64,000 bases of DNA from Microvirga sesbaniae. GTDB lineage: Bacteria > Pseudomonadota > Alphaproteobacteria > Rhizobiales > Beijerinckiaceae. Position numbers and translations under genes: made by a program. Of the stretch, positions 57,257-64,000 are shown in pieces. Every line of letters begins with the position of its first letter. Position 1 is the first letter of the stretch. Location: positions 178,297 to 242,296 of the forward strand of contig NZ_JAMXFJ010000005.1 in NCBI RefSeq assembly GCF_025460805.1, read 5' to 3'. Below the pieces are notes generated by a model. It did not search any database, was not told the origin of the DNA, and was given only the letters and a program-made list of their open reading frames with translations.

Positions 57257-58861
57257 ATGAACAATCGCAAGACCCTCTTCCAGTTCGGTTATCGCCGCAG
57301 CGCCGACCAGGATCGGCCCTCCCCGGCCCGGCATCCGGTCATCGTGGTCGGCGCGGGTCCCGTGGGCCTTTGCACGGCCATCGACCTGGCGCAGCGTGGC
57401 GTGTCCGTGGTTCTTCTCGACGATGCGGATCGGATCGGCGAGGGATCCCGCGGCATCTGCTATGCCAAACGCACGCTTGAGATCCTCGACCGGCTCGGCA
57501 CCGCCCGACCCTGTCTCGAGAGAGGCGTGACCTGGAAGCTCGGAAAGGTGTTCCAGCGGGACGACCAGCTCTATGCCTTCGACCTGCTGCCCGAGGACGG
57601 GCACAAGATGCCGGCCTTCATCAATCTTCAGCAGTATTATCTCGAGCATGCCCTCGTCGAGCGCGCCGCGGAGCTGCCCGATCTCGACATCCGCTGGCGC
57701 AACAAGGTGACTGGGCTCATGCGCCGAAACGACGGCGTGACGCTCACCGTTGACACGCCCGAGGGCGCCTACGAGCTCCACGCCGATTGGGTGGTGGCCG
57801 CCGACGGCGCCCGCTCGGCCTTGCGCGGAATGCTCGGTCTGGATTTCCGCGGTGAAGTCTTCGAGGATCGCTTCCTCATCGCCGACGTGAAGATGAAGGG
57901 CGACTTTCCGCCCGAGCGCTGGTTCTGGTTCGATCCGCCCTTCCACGACGGTCGCTCGGCGCTTCTTCACAAGCAACCCGACGATGTCTGGCGCATCGAC
58001 CTGCAGCTCGGCCCCGATGCGGATGCGAAGGCCGAGCAGGCGCCCGAGCGGGTCATTCCCCGCCTTCGACAGATGCTGGGGCATGAGGATTTCACGCTCG
58101 AATGGGTCTCGGTCTACACGTTCCAGTGCCGCCGCCTGGAACGCTTCGTCCATGGCCGCGTGGTCTTTGCCGGCGACGCCGCCCACCAGGTGTCTCCCTT
58201 CGGAGCGCGCGGGGCCAATTCCGGCATTCAGGATGCGGAGAACCTTGCCTGGAAGCTGGCGCTCGTCGTCAGGGGCGAAGCCCCGGCGCGTCTGATCGAC
58301 ACCTACGACATCGAACGCTCGGCGGCCGCGGACGAGAACATCGGTCATTCGACCCGCTCCACCGACTTCATTGCCCCGCGCTCGGCGCAGGAGCGACGTT
58401 TCCGCGATGCGACCCTTGCTCTCGCGCGTCACACTCCTTTCGCGAAGCGGATGGTGAATTCCGGTCGGCTGTCCCTGCCCTCGACCTATGAGAGCCCTCT
58501 GTCGACACCCGATCGTGAGGCCTGGTCCGGATCCGCCCGCCTCGGCGCTCCCTTGCCCGACGCTCCGATGCGGACCCGCGGCGGTCAGCCTGTCTGGCTG
58601 CTCGACACCCTGGGCAGCGAGGAGACCATCATCCATGTGCCCGACGGTGCTCCGCCGCCCGCAGGCAAGCGCGTGCTCGTCATCGGTGACGACTTGATCG
58701 ATCCGGAAGGCCATTTCGCCCGACGCTTCGACGCGACGCCCGGAAGCACCTATCTCGTGCGACCGGACCAGCATCTCGCGGCACGCTGGCGTCATGCCGC
58801 GCCGGCTCAGATCGAGCGCGCCTCCCGTCGCCTGAGAGGCTTCGAGGGGGATTGCGCATGA
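57257..58861 (+). CDS. FAD-dependent aromatic monooxygenase (PHBH/UbiH/MhpA type)
   Basis: A 534-residue flavin monooxygenase. The nucleotide site is VIVVGAGPVGLCTAIDLAQRG split around residues 28-48, DGARSALRGMLGLDFRGE is the DG motif, and the second FAD contact is GDAAHQVSPFGARGANSGIQ. The C-terminal thioredoxin-like part (about 400-534) is as in MhpA-type hydroxylases. GGCGGAGG precedes the ATG at 57257. The next gene overlaps by ATGA. Aromatic substrate inferred from the family and the neighbouring Liv and PaaG-like genes. Confidence 0.88.
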   Translation: MNNRKTLFQFGYRRSADQDRPSPARHPVIVVGAGPVGLCTAIDLAQRGVSVVLLDDADRIGEGSRGICYAKRTLEILDRLGTARPCLERGVTWKLGKVFQRDDQLYAFDLLPEDGHKMPAFINLQQYYLEHALVERAAELPDLDIRWRNKVTGLMRRNDGVTLTVDTPEGAYELHADWVVAADGARSALRGMLGLDFRGEVFEDRFLIADVKMKGDFPPERWFWFDPPFHDGRSALLHKQPDDVWRIDLQLGPDADAKAEQAPERVIPRLRQMLGHEDFTLEWVSVYTFQCRRLERFVHGRVVFAGDAAHQVSPFGARGANSGIQDAENLAWKLALVVRGEAPARLIDTYDIERSAAADENIGHSTRSTDFIAPRSAQERRFRDATLALARHTPFAKRMVNSGRLSLPSTYESPLSTPDREAWSGSARLGAPLPDAPMRTRGGQPVWLLDTLGSEETIIHVPDGAPPPAGKRVLVIGDDLIDPEGHFARRFDATPGSTYLVRPDQHLAARWRHAAPAQIERASRRLRGFEGDCA

Positions 58862-59076
58862 CTTCGCTCATCATCGAGAGCCGCTTCCCCGATCCGGACC
58901 GCGCCTACCGTGCACTGATCGAAGCTCACCGGGGATTGTCGGACGAGGACAGCGCAGCGCTCAACAGCGCCCTCGTTCTGATCCTCGCCAACCATATCGG
59001 CGACCAGACCGTGCTGCAGGAGGCTCTCGCCCTCGCCCGGCAGAGCCTGCACCAGACCCAGGACGGATCGGTCTGA
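58858..59076 (+). CDS. DUF2783 family small protein
   Basis: A 72-residue helical protein, MTSLIIESRFPDPDRAYRAL onwards, matching DUF2783, a family often coupled to FAD aromatic hydroxylases. Its ATG overlaps the monooxygenase stop (58858-58861). It might be a subunit or stability factor of that enzyme. The stop codon is adjacent to the convergent livF gene end at 59077, with no gap. Confidence 0.8.
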   Translation: MTSLIIESRFPDPDRAYRALIEAHRGLSDEDSAALNSALVLILANHIGDQTVLQEALALARQSLHQTQDGSV

Positions 59077-59781
59077 TCACGCGATGCCGAGATAGGCGGC
59101 CTTGACCTGCGGATCGGCCAGCAGGGCCGCACCCGCTCCGCTGTAAGCGACTTTTCCGGTCTCCAGCACATAGCCCCTGTCGGCGATGGCCAGAGCCGCA
59201 CTGGCGTTCTGCTCGACGAGAAGAACCGTGATGCCGTCCTTCTTGAGGGACACGATGGCATCGAGGATCTGGTCGACGAGAAGCGGCGACAGCCCGAGGG
59301 ACGGTTCATCCAAGAGCAGAAGCTTGGGCCTTCCCATGAGCGCGCGGCCGATCGCCAGCATCTGCTGCTGACCGCCTGACAACCCTCCGGCGAGAAGGTG
59401 GCGTTTCTCGGCCAGAACCGGGAACATGGCGAAGATGCGGTCGCGATCCTGATCGATGTCCCGGTCGCGACGATGATAGGCGCCGAGGCGCAGGTTGTCC
59501 TCGACGGTCAGCGGCCCGAACACCTGTCGGCCTTCCGGCGATTGCGTGATGCCGAGCCCGACCCTGCGGTGCGGCGGCAGGCGGTCGATGCGCCGGCCCT
59601 CGAAGCGGATTTCGCCACCGGTCATCGGCTGAACGCCGGAGAGCGTCCGGAGCAGCGTGGTCTTGCCCGCGCCGTTCGAGCCGACGAGCGCGACGATCTC
59701 GCCCGAGCGAACATCGAGGCTGATGCCCTTGAGCACCTCGATCCGGCCATAGGCGCTGCGCAGATCCTGGACCTCAAGCAC
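59077..59781 (-). CDS. livF: branched-chain amino acid-type ABC ATPase (LivF)
   Basis: A 234-residue ATPase with Walker A GSNGAGKTT, signature LSGGQQQMLAIGRA, Walker B LLLLDEPSLGLSPLL and the short LivF C-terminus. The GTG at 59781, overlapping the livG end by eight bases and preceded by GGGAGG, gives the family length; an ATG at 59838 lies deep in livG. Liv-type systems near aromatic genes often carry aromatic acids, so the cargo need not be an amino acid. Confidence 0.92.
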   Translation of the reverse strand: MLEVQDLRSAYGRIEVLKGISLDVRSGEIVALVGSNGAGKTTLLRTLSGVQPMTGGEIRFEGRRIDRLPPHRRVGLGITQSPEGRQVFGPLTVEDNLRLGAYHRRDRDIDQDRDRIFAMFPVLAEKRHLLAGGLSGGQQQMLAIGRALMGRPKLLLLDEPSLGLSPLLVDQILDAIVSLKKDGITVLLVEQNASAALAIADRGYVLETGKVAYSGAGAALLADPQVKAAYLGIA

Positions 59782-60556
59782 GGGCAGCCTCCCGTGCGCC
59801 GTGCTGTCCCAGATAAGCCTCAAGGACCCGTGGATCATCGCGCACCTCCCGCGGCGTTCCCTCGGCGAGCGGACGGCCGCGCTCGAGCACGAGGATCCTG
59901 TCGGAGATCTTCATCACGAGCTTCATGTCGTGCTCGACGAGAACGACGGCCACGCCCCGGTCGGCGACCTGCTTGATGAGGTGATCGATTTCCTCGGTCT
60001 CCACCGCGTTGCAGCCGGCGGCCGGCTCGTCGAGGAGAAGGACGCGTGGTTCGGCGGCGAGCGCGCGCGCGATTTCGAGGCGCTTGCAGGCGCCGTAGGG
60101 CAGCGAGCCTGCCGGGGTATCCGCAGCATCCTTCAACCCGACCTCTGCCAGAAGCGCGAGCGAGGCGGCCCGCGTCTCACGATTCTGGCGCGTGACGGAA
60201 GGGGTTCTGAACAGGGCCGGAAGAAGGCTGCACTTCTCCCGCAGATGGCGGCCTACCATCACGTTCTCGCAGGCGGTCATGCGCTGGAAGATCTGCAGGT
60301 TCTGGAAGGTGCGGGACAGACCGCGCGCCGCCAGCTTGTGCGGCGCAAGTCCGGTCACGTCCTCGTCGGCGAGATGGATCGACCCGCGGCTCGCCACGTA
60401 GACGCCGGACACGATGTTGAAGAGAGTCGTCTTGCCCGCCCCGTTCGGCCCGATGATGGACAGGATCTGCCCGGGGTTCACCGAGAAGCTCACCCCGTCG
60501 ACGGCCTTCACGCCGCCGAAGGAGATGCCCACATCCGTCGCCTTCAGGATGCTCAT
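59774..60556 (-). CDS. livG: branched-chain amino acid-type ABC ATPase (LivG)
   Basis: A 260-residue ATPase with Walker A GPNGAGKTT, LivG-specific GLSRTFQNLQIFQRMTACEN, a signature LPYGACKRLEIARA that differs from the standard LSGGQ, and Walker B VLLLDEPAAGCN. The start overlaps the livM stop (60553-60556, ATGA). It pairs with LivF. Confidence 0.92.
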   Translation of the reverse strand: MSILKATDVGISFGGVKAVDGVSFSVNPGQILSIIGPNGAGKTTLFNIVSGVYVASRGSIHLADEDVTGLAPHKLAARGLSRTFQNLQIFQRMTACENVMVGRHLREKCSLLPALFRTPSVTRQNRETRAASLALLAEVGLKDAADTPAGSLPYGACKRLEIARALAAEPRVLLLDEPAAGCNAVETEEIDHLIKQVADRGVAVVLVEHDMKLVMKISDRILVLERGRPLAEGTPREVRDDPRVLEAYLGQHGAREAARA

Positions 60557-61500
60557 GAGCGCGCCCTCCGGAGAAGCAGGTTCGACAGGCTCGGCACGAT
60601 CCCGTTGCGCATGAAGATCATCGCCACGATGATGATGAGACCGAGCAGAAGATGCTCGTATTCCTGGAAGACGGTGAGTGCCTGCGGCAACGTCACGAGC
60701 ACCGCAGCGCCCACGATGCTGCCCACGACGGATCCGAGCCCGCCCAGCACCACGATGGTGACGAGTTCCACCGAATGCAGAAAGCCGGCCTGATCCGGGT
60801 TGATGAACCCGTTCATGAAGGCCAGCGCGGATCCGGCCAGCGATGCATAGATCGCGGCGATCACGAAGGCCTGCAGCTTGAAGCGCGCCACGTCGACGCC
60901 GACCACCTGCGCGGCGACCTCGCTGTCGTGCAGGGCCCGGAAGGCACGCCCGGTCGGCGTCTCGTCGAGGTTGAGGGCGATCCAGGTCCCGATCAGCAGG
61001 AGGCCTCCGGTCACCCAGTACCAGGTGTAGGATCCGCTGACCCGCCAGCCGAACAGGGTGAGCCTCTCGACGGGCATGCCATCCGGCCCGCCGGTCCAGC
61101 GGCTTTCCGTCGTGATGACGAGCGCCACGAGAACGCCGAGCCCCAAGGTGGCGATGGCCAGATAATGGCCTTTGAGGCGCAGGATGGGGCGCCCCACGAG
61201 GTAAGCCAGGACGCCCGAGAGAAGCGCCCCGAAGAGAAGCGCCGCCCAGGGCGGGATGCCGAGATGCGTCGGACCGATGGCGACCGCGTAGGCGCCGATG
61301 CCGAAGAACGCCGCGTGCCCGAGGCTGACCTGGCCTGCCTGTCCCATGAGGATGTTGAGGCCGATGGCCGCGAGCGCCGACACCCACACGAGCGAGGCGA
61401 CGCGGAAATAGTAGCTCGATGGAAAGGCGAGCGGCAGCACGGCGATCACGACAGCCAGGATCGCGAGGGTGACGAAGCGCTGGTTCACGAGTGCACGCAT
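60553..61500 (-). CDS. livM: branched-chain amino acid-type ABC permease (LivM)
   Basis: A 315-residue permease with eight to ten hydrophobic segments and the LivM motif NILMGQAGQVSLGHAAFFGI, and EYEHLLLGLIIIVAMIFMRN near its end. The ATG at 61500 follows AGAGGG at a good distance; a GTG at 61506, overlapping the livH stop, is an alternative. Confidence 0.92.
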   Translation of the reverse strand: MRALVNQRFVTLAILAVVIAVLPLAFPSSYYFRVASLVWVSALAAIGLNILMGQAGQVSLGHAAFFGIGAYAVAIGPTHLGIPPWAALLFGALLSGVLAYLVGRPILRLKGHYLAIATLGLGVLVALVITTESRWTGGPDGMPVERLTLFGWRVSGSYTWYWVTGGLLLIGTWIALNLDETPTGRAFRALHDSEVAAQVVGVDVARFKLQAFVIAAIYASLAGSALAFMNGFINPDQAGFLHSVELVTIVVLGGLGSVVGSIVGAAVLVTLPQALTVFQEYEHLLLGLIIIVAMIFMRNGIVPSLSNLLLRRARS

Positions 61501-61502
61501 GC

Positions 61503-62375
61503 TCACACCCTCTCCACGACCCGGCGTCCGAACAGGCCCTGGGGCGCCGCGAACAGGACGATCAGGATGACCAGGAACGCGAAGGCATCCTTGTAGGTCG
61601 AGCTGAGATAGCCCGCGCCGAAGGCCTCCAGCAGACCGAGCAGGAGCCCGCCGACGACCGCACCGACCGGATTGCCCATGCCGCCCAGCATGGCGGCGGC
61701 AAAGCCCTTCAGGGCCAGCAACGTCCCGACATCGTAGCTCGTCAGGGTGATCGGCGTGACCAGGATGCCGGCGATCGCCCCGATGGCCGCGGAGCCGCCG
61801 AAGGCGAGCGCCATGATGGTGGTCGTGTTGATCCCGACGAGCCGCGCGGCCAGACGGTTCGCGGCCGTGGCCAGCACGGCCTTGCCGAGAAGCGTATGCT
61901 CGAGAAAGACGTAGAGCCCCAGGACCACGACCGCGGTTCCGCCGAGCACCCAGAAGCTCTGCGGCTGCACGGCGGCGCCGAGCACGTCGACCGGGGTGTC
62001 GCCCGTGAAGGCGGGGAGCTTGTGGAACTGCTTGTCGAAGACGATCGCCGCGACGCCGCGCAGCAGGATCGAGGCTCCGATGGTGATGATGATGAGCGTC
62101 ACGGCCGACGCTCCGCGCGCGGGCTCGATGGCGAAGCGGTGGAGCATGAGCCCGATTGCCACGGCGGCCGCGATGGCGACCAGGGCCGCCAGCGGCAGCG
62201 GCAGACCCGCCGCCGACGCGAACACCGTCACCATGCCGCCGAGCATGACGAACTCGCCCTGGGCGAAGTTCACCACGCCCGAGGCGTTGTAGATCAGGGT
62301 GAAGCCGAGTGCGACCAGCGCATAGACGGCTCCCACCGTCAGACCGGAGATGAGGAACTGGAGGAACTCGGCCAT
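61503..62375 (-). CDS. livH: branched-chain amino acid-type ABC permease (LivH)
   Basis: A 290-residue permease with the LivH features GAVYALVALGFTLIYNASGV, VNFAQGEFVMLGG and LGGMGNPVGAVVGGLLLGLL. It follows livK after a 78-bp gap with a 14-bp hairpin. With LivM it forms the pore of the importer. Confidence 0.92.
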   Translation of the reverse strand: MAEFLQFLISGLTVGAVYALVALGFTLIYNASGVVNFAQGEFVMLGGMVTVFASAAGLPLPLAALVAIAAAVAIGLMLHRFAIEPARGASAVTLIIITIGASILLRGVAAIVFDKQFHKLPAFTGDTPVDVLGAAVQPQSFWVLGGTAVVVLGLYVFLEHTLLGKAVLATAANRLAARLVGINTTTIMALAFGGSAAIGAIAGILVTPITLTSYDVGTLLALKGFAAAMLGGMGNPVGAVVGGLLLGLLEAFGAGYLSSTYKDAFAFLVILIVLFAAPQGLFGRRVVERV

Positions 62376-62402
62376 GATGCAGCCCCGCGACCTTCAGGTT
62401 GC

Positions 62403-62435
62403 CGGGCGGCAGGCTGACCGGCAGCCTGCCGCCCG
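62403..62435 (-). promoter_or_regulatory. intercistronic hairpin after livK
   Basis: CGGGCGGCAGGCTG and CAGCCTGCCGCCCG form a perfect 14-bp stem with a 5-base loop between livK and livH. No T tract follows. It is the strongest of the five hairpins that follow binding-protein genes here. Confidence 0.75.
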
Positions 62436-62453
62436 ATCGGTTGCAGCGTGGGA

Positions 62454-63620
62454 TCAGCTTCCGGAGGCGACCAGGTTCCAGTCGCCGCCCTTGATCTCGA
62501 GCATGCGGAACGCCGAGAGGTCGAGGCCGAGATGATCGGTGGCGGACATGTTCACGATGCCGCCTGTGCCGACGAAGCCCTTGGTCTTTTCGATCTCGTC
62601 GCGAATCTTCTGGGGATCGGTCGAGTTCGCGCGCTTCATGGCCTCGACCAGGATGAACAATCCGTCGTAGGCGTGACCGCCGAAGGTCGAGACCGGCTGC
62701 TTCGTGGCGCCCTCGTAGGCCTGCCTATATTCGGTCACCACCTTCTTCTGCGGGTCGCTCTCCGGCAGCTTGTCGCCGACGAGGAGGGCTGCGGCCGGCA
62801 GACGCACACCCTCGGCGGCCGGACCGGCCAGATCGATGAAGCTCTTCGAGGCTACGCCGTGGCTCTGGTAGAACGGGATGTTCGTCATGCCGAGCTGGGC
62901 GTAGTTGCGGGTCACGATGGCCGGCCCCTGGCCGAAGCCCGGATTGACCACCGCCTGCACGCCCGCCGTGTTCTTGATCTTCGTGAGCTGGGCGGTCATG
63001 TCGCTGTCGCGCGGACCGTAATTCTCGTCGATGAGGATCTGCATGCCGTAATTCGGCGCGACCTTGACGCATTGCGCCCGCATGGACGCTCCGAAGCCGT
63101 CCGTGCCCGAGATCATGCCGATCTTGGTGAGATTACGCTTCTTCAGATCCTCGAAGATCTTCTCGCAGGCCATCTTGTCGGTGTGCGGCGTCTTGAAGAC
63201 GAACTTGCGCACGGGATCGATAACCTCGATCGCGCCGGCGAGCGAGATGAACGGGACCTTCGCGTCTTCGAAGACCGGGATCATCGCCATGGTGCTTCCG
63301 GTCGTTGTGCCGCCCACCATGGCGATCACCTCGTCGTCCTCGATGAGGCGGGTCGCGAAGGTGCGCGCCTTGTTGGCGTCGCCGCCGTCGTCGTAGATCA
63401 CGAGTTCGATCTTCTTGCCCGCGACGCCGCCGGCCGCATTGATCTTGTCGACGTAGAGCTTGAGCGTCTTGTCCTCGGGTTCACCCAGGAAGGACGACGG
63501 CCCGGTGACCGAGAGAACGGATCCGATCTTGACGGTGTCCTGCGCGAGCGCGCCATGGGACAGAGCCAGGCCCATGAGAGAGGTCGCCAGCAGGATCGTG
63601 TGAGTTGCCTTCGCGTTCAT
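62454..63620 (-). CDS. livK: ABC transporter substrate-binding protein (LivK family)
   Basis: A 388-residue exported type I binding protein with signal peptide MNAKATHTILLATSLMGLAL ending SHGALAQ. Mature features: GSVLSVTGPSSFLGEPEDKT and GGTTTGSTMAMIPVFEDAKV, and SHGVASKSFIDL. GGAGGAAACAC precedes the ATG. It opens the livKHMGF operon. Ligand unknown; the divergent PaaG-like gene and the FAD monooxygenase downstream suggest an aromatic acid or its CoA precursor. Confidence 0.92.
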   Translation of the reverse strand: MNAKATHTILLATSLMGLALSHGALAQDTVKIGSVLSVTGPSSFLGEPEDKTLKLYVDKINAAGGVAGKKIELVIYDDGGDANKARTFATRLIEDDEVIAMVGGTTTGSTMAMIPVFEDAKVPFISLAGAIEVIDPVRKFVFKTPHTDKMACEKIFEDLKKRNLTKIGMISGTDGFGASMRAQCVKVAPNYGMQILIDENYGPRDSDMTAQLTKIKNTAGVQAVVNPGFGQGPAIVTRNYAQLGMTNIPFYQSHGVASKSFIDLAGPAAEGVRLPAAALLVGDKLPESDPQKKVVTEYRQAYEGATKQPVSTFGGHAYDGLFILVEAMKRANSTDPQKIRDEIEKTKGFVGTGGIVNMSATDHLGLDLSAFRMLEIKGGDWNLVASGS

Positions 63621-63846
63621 GTGTTTCCTCCGAGGTTCGTTGTCGTTTGTTGTTCTTGTTGTTGCGCAAGGGATCAGGCCGTCGGGAGCCTGCCGGTCGT
63701 TGCAGGAACGGAGCAATGGGACAGGACTGCGCGAGGCTGGCGTTGCCGTGCGCGTGCATCCTGTTGGCCGTCGAAACCTGCCATCCCGTTTCGCTCCGCA
63801 AAGGGCCGAATGTTGGCTTATTGACGCTGTTTGTCCCATCAATATA

Positions 63847-63868
63847 ATTGACCGGACGGTTGGTCAAT
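63847..63868. promoter_or_regulatory. candidate TetR-type operator in divergent promoter region
   Basis: ATTGACC-N8-GGTCAAT, a perfect 7-bp inverted repeat with a CGGACGGT-like centre, lies 52 bp before the PaaG-like start and 227 bp before livK. The TTGACC/GGTCAA form is like TetR-family sites near acyl-CoA and phenylacetate genes. No such regulator gene is in the window, so this is an inference from sequence only. Confidence 0.55.
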
Positions 63869-63919
63869 AGTAAACAAGTCGCAAGACCACCCGCTTGCCA
63901 GCGAATGTTCGGGAGGGCC

Positions 63920-64000
63920 ATGGTGGAGAACGATCTCGTCATCACGGAGCGTCGAGAGGGTTATCAGGTGATCACCCTCAACAGGCCCGATCGTCTGAAT
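63920..64000 (+). CDS. enoyl-CoA hydratase/isomerase family protein, PaaG-like, 5' part only
   Basis: The first 27 codons of a crotonase-family protein: MVENDLVITERREGYQVITL then NRPDRLN at the window edge, the standard N-terminal beta-strands of this family. The sequence is closest in style to PaaG, which isomerises ring-1,2-epoxyphenylacetyl-CoA to an oxepin. GGGAGG precedes the ATG. It is divergent from the liv operon. Beyond the crotonase family the identity is tentative, as the active site is outside the window. Confidence 0.7.
   Translation, partial: MVENDLVITERREGYQVITLNRPDRLN

Overview
The window reads as chromosomal DNA of a high-GC alphaproteobacterium, most likely a Hyphomicrobiales soil or plant-associated genus near Microvirga, Methylobacterium or Bosea. 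That placement is an inference from base composition, gene families (DUF1236, DUF2783, FCD-type GntR regulators, TRAP and Smo-type transporters) and a family of interspersed 3'-end repeats; no rRNA marker is present. I saw no tRNA, rRNA, CRISPR array, phage or transposase gene. Almost every block is a self-contained nutrient module: a transporter, a few catabolic enzymes and a regulator.

Layout. 1-3466: trans-4-hydroxyproline catabolism (FAD oxidase cut by the window edge, 2-epimerase, DapA-like deaminase, divergent GntR). 3795-4460: an orphan NarL-type regulator. 4514-12230: quinate/shikimate catabolism (AroE- and AroQ-like enzymes, a TRAP transporter, two tandem GntR paralogues, and a QuiC-type dehydroshikimate dehydratase fused to an HPPD-like domain). 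12242-19247: a probable sugar-acid pathway (HpaI-type aldolase, RraA-type lyase, IlvD/Edd dehydratase, Tau/Ssu-type ABC transporter, GntR). 19521-22862: a small signalling group (NarL-like regulator with a degenerate receiver, two DUF1236 proteins, ECF sigma and anti-sigma). 23481-31993: polyol utilisation (xylitol/sorbitol dehydrogenase, mannitol-type dehydrogenase, GMC oxidoreductase, Smo-type ABC transporter).

32452-38182 is the most unusual block: a periplasmic binding protein of the branched-chain amino acid family, a hybrid histidine kinase, a stand-alone receiver and a receiver-adenylate cyclase, the last three coupled by ATGA overlaps. 38374-43353 encodes a complete branched-chain 2-oxoacid dehydrogenase complex. 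43481-46794 holds an ABM-like small protein, a universal stress protein, a DUF2270 membrane protein and an ETHE1-like metallo-beta-lactamase-fold protein. 47086-52582 is a second TRAP module with a UxaA-family hydro-lyase. 53626-56146 is a TonB-ExbB-ExbD energy-transducing operon. 56274-64000 looks like part of an aromatic-acid region: MBL-fold protein, FAD monooxygenase, DUF2783 protein, a complete LivKHMGF transporter and the start of a PaaG-like gene.

Two patterns cut across the modules. First, a strong GC-rich hairpin follows the binding-protein gene in all five transport operons (7760, 17321, 30634, 48929, 62403) but not the binding-protein gene beside the hybrid kinase, which suggests that protein is a sensor rather than a transport component. 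Second, a family of imperfect-palindrome repeats sits at gene 3' ends (19301, 22372, 38203, 43877, 52892) and in three places forms, or ends exactly on, the stop codon of the adjoining gene.
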